From contig NZ_JXYA01000056.1 in the NCBI RefSeq assembly GCF_000967655.1, positions 1 through 57,407 of the forward strand: a stretch of DNA of 57,407 bases, in the 5' to 3' direction. The DNA is from Pseudoalteromonas rubra (GTDB lineage Bacteria; Pseudomonadota; Gammaproteobacteria; Enterobacterales; Alteromonadaceae). The notes under the pieces were generated by a model, which had not been told where the DNA came from, made no database searches, and worked only from the letters and a program-made list of their open reading frames with translations. Below, piece after piece: positions 33,009 through 43,000 of this stretch. Numbering within the stretch: position 1 is the first letter of the stretch; the number at the start of each line of letters is the position of its first letter. The translations under genes and the position numbers were made by a program.

Positions 33009-35243
33009 ATGAAATTAACTCAACTTCTTTGGGTTGCGTTGTTGATGCTATCACTGCGCACCTTTGCTTTGGAGCAAGTGATTATCAAGCGTTACTTGTC
33101 TGATGAAGATAGCCCAATTAAGCACATACCACATTTATCGTATTTCCACCTCGATGATTTCGAATCAGGTAGCGTGTCAGTACCCGGTGTTACAATTGAT
33201 CAAGGTTATATTCGTGCACCTGCGAAATATGTGGATTCGGTAGACGGTGACGACGGCGTAATAAACAGTCGCTGTGGTGGTTGCCGTGGTTACTTTGTCT
33301 CTCAGAAGAACCAGTTAGGGGTCAACATTACGTTTGACCGCGAAGCACTTGGTGCACTACCTACAGATGCGGGTCTGGTCTGGACCGATGGAAAGGGGCT
33401 GACAAAATTCATTGCCTACGACGAAGCTGGCAATGTGATAGCTCAGTCTGACCCTCAGGACATTTCGGACAGTTCATTTCATGGAACCACTGGAGATGAT
33501 CACTATTTTGGTACTTTTTATGAGCAGGGTATCGCGCGTATCTATATTGAAAGCACCATTGATGCGTTGGAGTTTGACCACCTGCAATTTGGCCATAGAT
33601 TGCAGGAACGCCAAGAGCCAATTGGGCCTCTGAATTACACAAGCTTTGAGAAGGATAGCCCTTTTTATAGCGAACAGAGTGCATTCGACTACTTCCACCT
33701 GCTGGATTTTGAAAGCAGCACAGATCTTGAAAAAGGCGCTATTTTCTCAGATGGCTATGTTCGTACGCCAAGCAATTTTGTCGACTCTGTAGATGCTGAC
33801 GATGGTGTACTGGATGGGCAGTGTGTAAGCTGCCATAGCTTTTATGTGAACCAAAGTAACAAGCAAGGTGTGACAATAACGTTTGACGCTGTGAGCCTGG
33901 GACACTTACCTACACATGTGGGTGTTGTTTGGGTAGACGGTGCGGGGTTAACGCGTTTTATTGCCTATGACAACGAAGGCGCTGTCATAGCAGACTCAGG
34001 CTTGATCAATATTGCTGACGACTCATTTTATGGTACCACGGCGGATGATACATTTTTTGGTGTGATTTCAGAGAGCGGTGTTTCCAGTATCTATATCGAA
34101 AACAGTGAAGATGATCTGGAAATTGATCATGTTCAGTTTGGTTACCAAAACCTTCAACCCGCCTTGCCTATTGGTCCAACCCCTTATTTGAGTTTTGAAC
34201 AGGATAGCCCTTTTTATGCACTCAAAGATGTGTTTGGGTATTTTCATTTGCAAACATTTGAGCATGGCATGGGTGATGCTGTAGGAGCGAGCTTTTCACG
34301 CGGAGTGGTGCGCGCACCAGCTAGTTTTGTTGACTCTGTTGATGGTGACGATGGGGTTGTTGATGGCAAGTGCGCGTCGTGTAAAAGTTTTTATGTTGAC
34401 CAGTCAGCCGAGCTGGGCCTGATGATTACCTTCAATAAAGCCGAGTTAGGTACATTGCCGACTCATGCCGGAATTGTCTGGACCGACGGCAAAGGCGAAA
34501 CACGCTTTAAAGCTTATGATGAGTTTGGCAATGTGATTGCTGATTCTGGTCAGGTATCTATTGCTGATGATTCATTTTATGGCACTGTTTCGGATGATCA
34601 CTTTTTTGGCGTGACTGCGCACAAAGGCATCGCCAGGCTGTACATTGAAAATACAATCGATGGCCTGGAGATAGATCATCTGCAATATGGTTATCTGGGG
34701 GCACCACAGACCATTAAGCCATTATCTTATCGAGATTTTGAACGTGACAGTCCGTTTTACTCCTATGCTCAGAGTGCGCTTTACAGTCATCTGGAGACAT
34801 TTGAATCGGGTCACCTTAGTGTACCAGGCGTGAGTGCTAGCCGTGGTTTGGTGCGTAATACTGCTCGTTATGTTGATTCTGTGGACGCGGACGATGGAAA
34901 GATAGATGGGTACTGTACAGGCTGTCGAAGTTATTATGTTAACCAGTCCACGCAAGCGGGAGTCAGCTTTACATTTGATAAAAATACACTCGGCAAGCTC
35001 CCTAATTATGCAGGCCTGGTTTGGGTTGATGGTAAAGGTCTAACCCGCTTTATAGCCTACGATGAACAAGGGAACATGATTGGTGATTCGGGTTATGTAT
35101 CAATTGCTGATGACTCATTCTACAGTACCGTTGAAGACGACCATTTCTTTGGTATTGAGAGCAGTCAGGGAATTTACCGGATCTTTATTGAAAACACCGA
35201 AAATGATCTGGAGCTTGACCACCTTCAGTTTGGTCACAAGTAG
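33009..35243 (+). CDS. Secreted protein of four tandem ~182-residue CxxC repeats
   Basis: A 744-residue exported protein with a signal peptide (LLWVALLMLSLRTFA). The rest is four copies of one domain starting near residues 45, 228, 411 and 592. Each has YFHLxxFE, then VDSVDGDDGVxDG (acidic, possibly calcium-binding), CxxC with SFYV, TFDxxxLGxLPTxAGLVWxD, ADDSFYGTxxDDHFFG and a closing IENTxDxLEIDHLQFG. I recall the LPTHAGIVWTDG...EVDHLQYG part from PEP-CTERM surface proteins, but know no domain name or function. The ATG at 33009 gives the clean signal peptide. No C-terminal anchor is seen, so it is probably released or surface-bound by other means. Confidence 0.8.
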   Translation: MKLTQLLWVALLMLSLRTFALEQVIIKRYLSDEDSPIKHIPHLSYFHLDDFESGSVSVPGVTIDQGYIRAPAKYVDSVDGDDGVINSRCGGCRGYFVSQKNQLGVNITFDREALGALPTDAGLVWTDGKGLTKFIAYDEAGNVIAQSDPQDISDSSFHGTTGDDHYFGTFYEQGIARIYIESTIDALEFDHLQFGHRLQERQEPIGPLNYTSFEKDSPFYSEQSAFDYFHLLDFESSTDLEKGAIFSDGYVRTPSNFVDSVDADDGVLDGQCVSCHSFYVNQSNKQGVTITFDAVSLGHLPTHVGVVWVDGAGLTRFIAYDNEGAVIADSGLINIADDSFYGTTADDTFFGVISESGVSSIYIENSEDDLEIDHVQFGYQNLQPALPIGPTPYLSFEQDSPFYALKDVFGYFHLQTFEHGMGDAVGASFSRGVVRAPASFVDSVDGDDGVVDGKCASCKSFYVDQSAELGLMITFNKAELGTLPTHAGIVWTDGKGETRFKAYDEFGNVIADSGQVSIADDSFYGTVSDDHFFGVTAHKGIARLYIENTIDGLEIDHLQYGYLGAPQTIKPLSYRDFERDSPFYSYAQSALYSHLETFESGHLSVPGVSASRGLVRNTARYVDSVDADDGKIDGYCTGCRSYYVNQSTQAGVSFTFDKNTLGKLPNYAGLVWVDGKGLTRFIAYDEQGNMIGDSGYVSIADDSFYSTVEDDHFFGIESSQGIYRIFIENTENDLELDHLQFGHK
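33141..35240 (+). repeat. Four in-frame tandem repeats of ~546-549 bases
   Basis: Units begin at 33141, 33690, 34239 and 34782, giving periods of 549, 549 and 543 bases (183, 183 and 181 codons). They are diverged in DNA but strongly conserved in protein, including the CxxC pair in every unit (CGGC, CVSC, CASC, CTGC). This points to old duplications kept by selection rather than recent expansion. Confidence 0.85.
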
Positions 35244-35650
35244 TCGTTTAATATACTTGCGGTTTAGTGCGGGCGCTATTTTTTGATGGCGCCTGTTCTC
35301 ATTTTTCAGTGCATGGCTCTGCATTATTGTGTGATAAAACTCGTAATGATGGTTTATGACATTGCAAAGAACTGAAAAATTCGCTTGTTAAACAAAGGCG
35401 GCAGGATTTATGACAATCAATGGTCAGACTAACATCCTTCACTGTACTCAGCGCGTTTCATACCAAAATAAATGTATGCCTGCTTGTTAACTATAGAAAG
35501 CTTTTTATTGTGTGTTTCTGTCTAATTATCTGATTTAAATTTAAAAAAGGAATTATTTTAAAATTTATTTGTTAATTTTATTTTTTATTTATGTGAAATT
35601 TATTTCTGTGCCACAGGTCTTGTTGTATGAATTTTAAAAGGAGATACAAC

Positions 35651-36694
35651 ATGACCACATTATGCAAACCAGCGACTTTTTACCCCGAGCATTTAGCCAA
35701 TGCCGATGACATCATGACTGTGATTGAAATTTGTCACCCCGATAGCCCCTACAAGCAGCGGGCGTTTGAAATGATCCAAAACACCGAAGTGAAAAACCGG
35801 CACCTGATCTTACCCCTGACTGAGGTTGTTAAGCTTGGGGACTTTGGCGCGCGGGCCGCCCGTTATAAGGATGCGGCTATCGACATGGCCGAAACCGTTG
35901 CCAGGGAGGCGATAGATAATGCCAAACTGGATAAGGCCGAGATTGATATGGTGATAGCCACGTCCTGCACCGGGTTTATGATGCCCTCGTTAACCGCGCA
36001 CCTGATCAACCGCCTGGACTTGCCAAACGAAACCAAGCAAATTCCTATTGCACAACTGGGTTGTGTGGCGGGGGCCTCGGCGATTGGCCGGGCGTTTGAG
36101 TATTGTCAGAATCGTACCAACAGCAATGTTCTGATCGTCTGCGTTGAAACCTCCTCATTGTGTTTTCATAAAGAGGCCAACCGCTTACAGGACTTTATCA
36201 GCGATGCGCTATTTGCCGACGGCGCAGCGGCTGTGGTAATGCGTGGTGACAGCCAGGTGCCAGGCCTTAAGCTTATTAATAATCAGAGTGTGACTATTAA
36301 AGATACCATGCCTTACATTGAGTATGATATTACCCACCAGGGCTTTAAGTTTTCTCTGGATAAGGAAGTTATGCACTCAATTCCCCATGTAGCACCTTAT
36401 TTGCAATCATTTTGCAGACGCAGCCTGTCGCGCGATGCCAATCAGGTCGACAGCACCATTTTTCATACCGGTGGTAAGCGTATTCTCGATGAGCTGGTTC
36501 GGTGTTTATCGCTTGAGCCTGAGATGGTTGCACGCTCCCGAGCTTGCCTGGCCGAAACGGGCAACACCTCCAGCGTGGCTGTCATTGATGTCTTAAAGCG
36601 TACCTTTGACAGCGCCAGACGCGGCGATGCCAGCCTGCTTGCGGCATTTGGCCCCGGGTTTACCTCAGAGATGAGCGTAGGCGTGTGGCACTGA
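35651..36694 (+). CDS. phlD: Type III polyketide synthase, PhlD-like (phloroglucinol synthase)
   Basis: A 347-residue chalcone-synthase-fold enzyme. The catalytic triad is Cys138 (AQLGCVAGASAI), His272 (IFHTGGKRILDEL) and Asn305 (ETGNTSSVAV). Cys138 has the same number as in Pseudomonas PhlD, and the blocks TSCTGFMMPSLTAHLIN, PIAQLGCVAGA and LLAAFGPGFT agree with PhlD as I recall it. PhlD condenses three malonyl-CoA into phloroglucinol. AAGGAG precedes ATG 35651. No phlACB, phlE or phlF lies nearby, so free phloroglucinol, or a pyrone from another starter, is the likely product. The 383-base gap upstream (35244-35626) is very AT-rich, with one weak hairpin near 35267 and no gene. Confidence 0.82.
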   Translation: MTTLCKPATFYPEHLANADDIMTVIEICHPDSPYKQRAFEMIQNTEVKNRHLILPLTEVVKLGDFGARAARYKDAAIDMAETVAREAIDNAKLDKAEIDMVIATSCTGFMMPSLTAHLINRLDLPNETKQIPIAQLGCVAGASAIGRAFEYCQNRTNSNVLIVCVETSSLCFHKEANRLQDFISDALFADGAAAVVMRGDSQVPGLKLINNQSVTIKDTMPYIEYDITHQGFKFSLDKEVMHSIPHVAPYLQSFCRRSLSRDANQVDSTIFHTGGKRILDELVRCLSLEPEMVARSRACLAETGNTSSVAVIDVLKRTFDSARRGDASLLAAFGPGFTSEMSVGVWH

Positions 36695-36915
36695 GTAATA
36701 CTCAGGCTATAACAAGGTTAAAAACCAAAGCCGCCTGGATAAACAATCATGCAGGTTGGTTTTGGGCACCTGCCAGCGGGTAAACCATGCTGCCAAGCGT
36801 GGCGTTATTTTCTAGCGGGCCGCTATTCAGAGTGACGGACCAACTATTTGCGCATTTTTAAATCGCATTTTTATTTTGATACTGCCATGCAGATTGCAAA
36901 AGTTTCTTTCAACGA

Positions 36916-36950
36916 AATTTTAAACCCTTTAATTTCAATGGTTTAAAATT
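36916..36950. promoter_or_regulatory. AT-rich inverted repeat upstream of the LruC-domain gene
   Basis: AATTTTAAACC at 36916-36926 pairs perfectly with GGTTTAAAATT at 36940-36950 around a 13-base loop, about 50 bases before the start codon. Its two GTTTAAA half-sites look like an operator. The rest of the 36695-37002 gap has no gene. Confidence 0.45.
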
Positions 36951-37002
36951 GGCCTCATGCTTGCAGTCTCCAATGTAGCAAAACAAAACGTTGGAGAGTC
37001 AC

Positions 37003-39069
37003 ATGAAAAAACTAGTTTTTGGAGCCTGCGTATTTTGTGCAGGGGTATCAGCCGCCCCGTTTGACACATGCCCGTCAAAAGCATTCCTGGTGCAGGGCAA
37101 TACTGCAACTATGTACGGTGTTAATCTGGTGTCGGGGTCGTATACCACCTTTGCGCAAAGTGTAGGCACCAATAATAAACTCAATGGCATAGGGTTTAGT
37201 GTTCATGACCGCTACATCTATGGCTGGGATTACAGCAACAAGGATATCGGTCGGGTGGGAAAAGATTACGTCCTTGAGCCCATAATGACGTCGGGGTTTC
37301 CGGATACGAACTTTTATGTGGGTGACGTTGCCATTCATGAAAACGCATTTTACGTTTATAAAAAGGGTGCCAGCCTGGGCCTGTACCGTGTATCGCTCGA
37401 TGAAGACAGCGGCGATTATCTGCAAGCACAGCGAGTCATTGATGGCAGCGCACTCAACCTCAATATTTTCGATATGGCGTTTGCGCCAGATGAGAATGCC
37501 AGCCTGGCCTACAGTGTAGACAGCAATGGTAATTTGTATCGCATTGACGTATCGAACGGCACCAGTACCAACCTGGGCAATGTGGGTCAGTCGGGCACAT
37601 TTGGCGCGGTGTACTTTGACGTTGAGAGCAACTTTTATATCAGCAGAAACCAGGACGGCCATGTTTTTAAGATTGATATAAACAACCCGGCTAACACCCA
37701 ATTATTTGCCTATGGCCCGCTGTCGAACACCAATGACGGTGCACGTTGCGCAACAGCCCCCATTATTGATGACACGCAAGAGCCAACCATAGACTACGGT
37801 GATGCACCCGACAGTTATGGCACGTCGCTTAGTGCCAATGGTGCACGTCATCATATTGGCGACTTATTTTTTGGTCAGAGCGTGAGTGCAGAGCACTTGC
37901 CCAAAGCGGCAGATGATGACAATGGCATTAGCTTTTTAACCAATTTAGAAACCGGGTACGAGACGCTGATCTCCTTTACGCTATCTAAGTCTGGCTATGT
38001 GAATGGCTGGATTGACTGGAACGGGGATGGGCAGTTTCAAGCTGCGGAGCAAGTGATAAGCCAATATCAGGGCGTTGCCGGTGAGAACCGTATTTTGGTG
38101 CCGGTACCCGTTGATGCAGTGGCTGGCGATACCTGGGCCAGATTCAGAGTATCTCACAATCGTGATATTGCGCCTCAGGGGGGCATTGATAATGGCGAAG
38201 TGGAAGATTTAAAGGTATCCGTTGTTGCCAGCAGCCTGATCCAGAACTCGACCTCGTGGAAAACGGCGGCATTTGAAGACTTGTGGCCGCAAAAAGGCGA
38301 TTACGATTTTAATGATGTGGTGGTCAGATATCGTGTGACGACCAGTCAGGTTGGTAACCAGGTTGTTCGCTATCACATTGAGGGGGCGCTTATCGCGGTG
38401 GGTGCAGGTTACCACAATGCCTTTGCCATCCGGTTAAAAGACATCGCCCGTCGGGATGTGGATGAAGCGCAGATTGAGCTGACCATTGATGGCTCGCAAC
38501 ACGCTGGCAGCCCGCTGGAAGCCAATAGAAACGAAGCCATAGTGGTGATCTTTGCCGACACCAGAGAGATGGTACCGGTCCAGCCAGGCTGTAAGTTCTT
38601 TAGAACTGAAAGCGGCTGTAGTGATATCCAAAGAGCACCTTATCCATTTGAAATTTCTATACCACTGGCTACCAGTTACAACGCAAACGTTGCGACAAGC
38701 GCCAAGGTAGACCCATTTATTTTTGCGGTTGATGGCCATTACCACGGTCCTTTTGTTGACCAAAACAATGGCCGAGGCTGGGAAGTTCACCTTAAAAACC
38801 ATGAGCCAACCGAAGCCTTTGATAGCAGCTACCTAAATCAGGGGGATGATACATCATTAACCAATGGATATTTCCAAACCTCAACGGGTTTGCCCTGGGC
38901 TCTGATCATCAATGCTCAGTGGGACCATCCAATGGAGCGCGTGGATATGTCGAGCGCATACCCGCAATTCGCGACCTTTGCTGAGTCGGCAGGCGCACTC
39001 AATGCCACCTGGTTCGAAAACCCGGTACCTGACTATCAACACACCATCAGCAACGCAGCACAAAACTAG
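37003..39069 (+). CDS. LruC-domain surface protein with GEVTED-type domain
   Basis: A 688-residue exported protein with a signal peptide ending GVSAAPF. Residues 25-255 are a beta-propeller-like region (repeated FxVGDVA, DMAFAPDENASLAYSVDSNG, NLYRIDVSNG) of the DUF6923 type. Residues 265-405 form a GEVTED-type domain (IDYGDAPDSYGT, YVNGWIDWNGDGQFQ, GGIDNGEVEDLKV). Residues 410-680 are an LruC domain (FEDLWPQKGDYDFNDVVVRY, AFAIRLKDI, DGHYHGPFVD). LruC proteins are extracellular and of unknown function. GGAG precedes the ATG. The gene is followed nine bases later by a lipoprotein gene, the usual partnership. Confidence 0.82.
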   Translation: MKKLVFGACVFCAGVSAAPFDTCPSKAFLVQGNTATMYGVNLVSGSYTTFAQSVGTNNKLNGIGFSVHDRYIYGWDYSNKDIGRVGKDYVLEPIMTSGFPDTNFYVGDVAIHENAFYVYKKGASLGLYRVSLDEDSGDYLQAQRVIDGSALNLNIFDMAFAPDENASLAYSVDSNGNLYRIDVSNGTSTNLGNVGQSGTFGAVYFDVESNFYISRNQDGHVFKIDINNPANTQLFAYGPLSNTNDGARCATAPIIDDTQEPTIDYGDAPDSYGTSLSANGARHHIGDLFFGQSVSAEHLPKAADDDNGISFLTNLETGYETLISFTLSKSGYVNGWIDWNGDGQFQAAEQVISQYQGVAGENRILVPVPVDAVAGDTWARFRVSHNRDIAPQGGIDNGEVEDLKVSVVASSLIQNSTSWKTAAFEDLWPQKGDYDFNDVVVRYRVTTSQVGNQVVRYHIEGALIAVGAGYHNAFAIRLKDIARRDVDEAQIELTIDGSQHAGSPLEANRNEAIVVIFADTREMVPVQPGCKFFRTESGCSDIQRAPYPFEISIPLATSYNANVATSAKVDPFIFAVDGHYHGPFVDQNNGRGWEVHLKNHEPTEAFDSSYLNQGDDTSLTNGYFQTSTGLPWALIINAQWDHPMERVDMSSAYPQFATFAESAGALNATWFENPVPDYQHTISNAAQN

Positions 39070-39078
39070 GAGAACATC

Positions 39079-39639
39079 ATGAACAAGTTAATCGCAATTC
39101 TTATCCCTTTTATGTTGACGGCATGCGGTGGCGGCTCGGGTGGCTCAGAAGGGCAAAGCCAGCCTGCGAGCAGCACTGCGCAGGTGAACACATCAAGCAC
39201 CACCGAGGCACAACCGAATGAAGTCGCTTCGCAAACGAGGGCGACTGAGCCGCAACAGGACAGCACCCAAGAGCAGGGTTTGAACGAACAGCCGGTGGAA
39301 GAGCAAGCGTCTGCTGGAGAGGGAATGGAAGCGGTGGTCGTGGATGAGTCATTTGATTTTCAGACCGATGTGCCGCTAACCGTCTCTGTTGCGCCAAATG
39401 TGGTAAACAGTCGTGCCTATCTTAATGTTTGCAAGCAAGGTGCCGCGCTCATCAACGATGATAACTGCTTTTTACGAGCACCTGTTGATAGCACTGGATT
39501 AACGGTCCAAATTGAACTGCCACACTCAGAGCAAAAGTTAACAGCCGAGATCTGGTATTACAGCACAGGTGTTGAGCCGCTGGTGTATAGCTGGGAGTTT
39601 GATACACGCCAGCAACAGCAAGCCTGGACCATAAATTAG
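39079..39639 (+). CDS. Small lipoprotein paired with the LruC protein
   Basis: A 186-residue lipoprotein. The lipobox LTAC ends at Cys14 and is followed by a Gly-rich spacer (GGGSGGSEG), then about 75 residues of Gln, Glu, Ser and Thr (likely a disordered tether), and a small beta-rich domain (residues 90-186) with one Cys pair. It starts nine bases after the LruC gene, and AGGAG precedes it. It may anchor or escort the LruC protein to the outer membrane. I recognise no named family. Confidence 0.75.
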   Translation: MNKLIAILIPFMLTACGGGSGGSEGQSQPASSTAQVNTSSTTEAQPNEVASQTRATEPQQDSTQEQGLNEQPVEEQASAGEGMEAVVVDESFDFQTDVPLTVSVAPNVVNSRAYLNVCKQGAALINDDNCFLRAPVDSTGLTVQIELPHSEQKLTAEIWYYSTGVEPLVYSWEFDTRQQQQAWTIN

Positions 39640-39686
39640 CCTGTCACATAGAGCAAAATTCGTGGTGACTCACGATAGTCCAACGT

Positions 39687-39719
39687 AAAGCATACCCCAG
39701 TATTGAGGTATGCTTTTTT
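39687..39719 (+). terminator. Intrinsic terminator of the LruC operon
   Basis: AAAGCATACC at 39687-39696 pairs with GGTATGCTTT at 39707-39716 around a ten-base loop, and the T-run continues to 39719. The 39720-39847 stretch that follows is AT-rich and holds the probable promoter of the next genes. Confidence 0.85.
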
Positions 39720-39847
39720 ATTTTAAATACAATCATATTCCGGTTCTGTGGTGAATTCTCTGCATTGATAATTAGCGGACGATACGACACAAAATTTTTA
39801 GGTCAACAAATTGAACCTTCACCAGAGAATATCGAAGGTGATGCATT

Positions 39848-40066
39848 ATGGCTGACTGGATGGACGGAAGCCCAAAACCGACACTCCCAATGTTAAATGT
39901 TGTTTTTTGTGTGTTTTTGTTGTTTATTTGTTTATATATTGGTTTTTTTTGGGTTGATTTATGCGCGGTGAAAGTTCAGGCTCGTCACAAAAAGAAGAGG
40001 TTACACATCAATTTCCGAGTTTTCTATTTCCTATACATGAAGACTCTGAGTTTCCGAAAACAATAA
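39848..40066 (+). CDS. Possible small membrane protein overlapping the NTPase gene
   Basis: A 72-codon frame with GAAGGTG seven bases before its ATG, a better site than that of the large gene. Residues 15-37 are a strong membrane helix (MLNVVFCVFLLFICLYIGFF), followed by a basic stretch RHKKKR as in inside-positive membrane anchors. The last 106 bases overlap the NTPase gene in another frame. It might be a leader whose translation opens the NTPase start, or a true membrane partner. There is no homology to lean on, so it could be chance. Confidence 0.35.
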   Translation: MADWMDGSPKPTLPMLNVVFCVFLLFICLYIGFFWVDLCAVKVQARHKKKRLHINFRVFYFLYMKTLSFRKQ

Positions 40067-43000
40067 GTCGGTTTTTTGTTGGCCGAAGCTCACTGAGAAT
40101 AGATCTTCTGGGTGCCTTAGAACAATCGGAGGAGCTGGGCGCGTGCTATTTGGTTGGTGGATACAGGGGAGTAGGTAAAAGTCAATTAGTTGAAAAAGTA
40201 CTAGCAGATTACAAAAGCAAAGTTGAATCTCATGCCGGGCCTGTAGAACATAAAGATCATAACAATACTGAATGTAAAGTTGAGGAGGCAGCGGGTAATA
40301 GTAACGAGGATGAGCAAGATAAAGCTAAGTCAAAGCTAAAGGAAGTAGTATTCGCAACCAGGCAATTCATCTCAAACATTCCAAAGATCTCAATAAAGAT
40401 ATACAACAATCATTTTAAACAGTTTTATACAGATGTTCTATCTGATCACAAAAGGGTAATTAAGCTTAACGTTAACTTAAGCGATTCAAAGGTTCTTCAT
40501 TTTCGTGGCGTTATGATGGACTGCATTAGCTTAATGTACGACCGGGTACTAAGTGAACAAAGTTACTGCGCGAGATTTTCTACACGGTTTATGGCGGTAA
40601 ATTTCTGGCAAAAAGTCACCTCCTTAATACTCTTTTTACTATGTATACCTTCGATTTTACTTTTCCGGGTACCAAACATTGCGAGTCGGATTAATTGGTT
40701 CAGTAAATGTAAAAACTTACTGATGCAAGCCGACTATGAGCAGGAACTAGAAATGTCGAGCAGTTTAAAGTCTGGCATGAGCAATGTAGCTAATAAAGCT
40801 AAGTATAAAAGAAGGCGGCTTTCAGACAGGCAAGTTGAAAATAAAATGCTCGAACTGCTGAAAATTGAGAAAAAAAGATCCACATTTGTTTTCGTTTTTG
40901 ATGAGCTTGATAAATTAGGAGATAAAAATACAGAGCAACCGGAAGGCACAAAACGGGATCTCATTGAAGACTTTCTTGGTAGAATGAAGTCAATTCTAAC
41001 TTGTGGATATTGCCGGTTTATCTTTATTGGCGATAGGGAAATTGTCGATAACTACCACTCTGAGTCGGGTTCCAAAAATGCACTTTATGAAGGGGTTTTT
41101 GACCAAATATTCTACGTTCCCAGTTTACTGTCTGACTACTCTGATCGTCGTCCCAATGTACTACATAGTATGGTTTTTGAATATACAATGAATGTACTCT
41201 TTGGCTCTAAGAATATGGAGGGATTTTATGATAAAGCAGGTTTTTCAAAACCAAATCATGATACCGTGATTAGTCGTTCAGATGAAATACAAAATAAATA
41301 CATAAGATGGGTTTTTGGATGGGAAGAGCAAGGCGGTAAGAAAAAAGAAATAGAAGGCGATGATCTAATTGTCTATAAAAACTATCAGTTTATTTTAAAC
41401 CGTTTTATCCGTTTCCTTACTATTCACTCATGGGGTAACTATCGAAGATTAACAGTTCTACTCCACCAGTTTCTGGAACAGTCAACGAAAGAAAACTATA
41501 AACGTCATAACAAGCAGAGTTCTGTACAACACCCCAAACTTAATATTGAGAATGGGCGTTTAAAATATCTTCACCTGGATAAGAAAGAGATCTCCAGGAT
41601 CCTGCTCGCCGCGAATGCTTACGAAATGGTTTCCTGGGAAATGGAAGCAAAGCTTGGGGGGAATGACGATAAGTTACTTATTTCAACAATTAACTCTGTT
41701 GTTGACCTGTTTAAGTTCCATGAGCTTCCTTTTTCGGGTTCTTACTTGGACAGAACATACGAGGGAATAGATATACATGCCGAGCCACATCTTAAAAATG
41801 CGATCAAAGACGTCATAGAACATGTTAATTACTCTTTTATTAGGAAGGTTAGACGCGGACTATTTGAATACAGGTTTTTCAATCATCATGAAGAAGAAAT
41901 AAAGTATATTTCAAAAAGTGTGGGAGCAAAAGCGTCTAATTACACCTTTGGCCTAAGTTCCTACGATAAGGTAATTCAAATATACGAAGCACAAAGACAG
42001 TGGCTGGATAGAAGTGGCATTGAAACAAGCTTACAGGCAAGGGCTGATGTAGATGTCATTCTGGGTGATATCAATACATGGGAGCGGTCTTATGATAAAG
42101 CCAGCAGTCATTACAGCAACGCGGAACATCTGCTAAAAAAAGTATTGAGAGAGCCAAAAGGTGAAACCTGGAGGCATGACGGAGGACCCAGTTTTTCGTC
42201 TCACTATATGCTAATTCGGGTATTACTTAAAAAAGGTCTTATTTCTGAAGTTAGAAGAAACTACATGTTAGCATGGAGGTATTACAGAGAGGCGTTAAAT
42301 GTTTCTTGCCAGTCATTGGGTATGCCTTACCGCAGTACTGAGTTGAAAGTAATATTTAAAAAGTTATTCAAAGATGGAGATATAAGACATAGGGAGGTTC
42401 TGGTTCTTTCCATGTTGTCATTGAACTCTCTGTCGCTAAAGACGAATCAGACACCAAGGATAGAGATGGAAGAGGTAAAGCGCTCTCTTACCTGGAGTAA
42501 TGTTAATGTCGGCCAGGGAAAATACAATGGCAGTCTATATCTTAAGTCCGTCGATCCTGATGTTATATACCAAACTTTGCTGGTTCATTATTATTCAAAT
42601 AACTTTGTTGGAGTAAGGGATGGAGTCGGTGAGTTTGTAAAAAAACTCATTGAGGAAAATAACGGATTTTCTAATTGTAAGAAAATTGAAGGGATTGACT
42701 TTACGACATGCTTGATACTGCTTACTTGGTTGCAGTCAAATTTTATTATTAAGATTAATGATATAGTTGGTGAGTATGTGGATGGGCTTACCCAAAGGAA
42801 AGGGGATTACCATGATAAAAATGATTGGAAAGAAGAGTTTAGTGAGAGGTGGGACAGTTATATAGAGAAAATTTATTCAATCATCTTTCCGCAATGTTCT
42901 GAAGAACTCATTGATGGCAGCGTTTCTTTTTCTGACTTTTTATACAAACAATCAGTTTGTTATCAAGACCTTGATTCGAGTAAAGATAGTAGTGTTGAAG

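Noticed and set aside
39943..39960. A run of eight T residues inside the small membrane ORF as a programmed frameshift into the NTPase
   Set aside because: In the NTPase frame a TGA stands at 39955-39957, downstream of the T-run, so slippage there would end translation at once.
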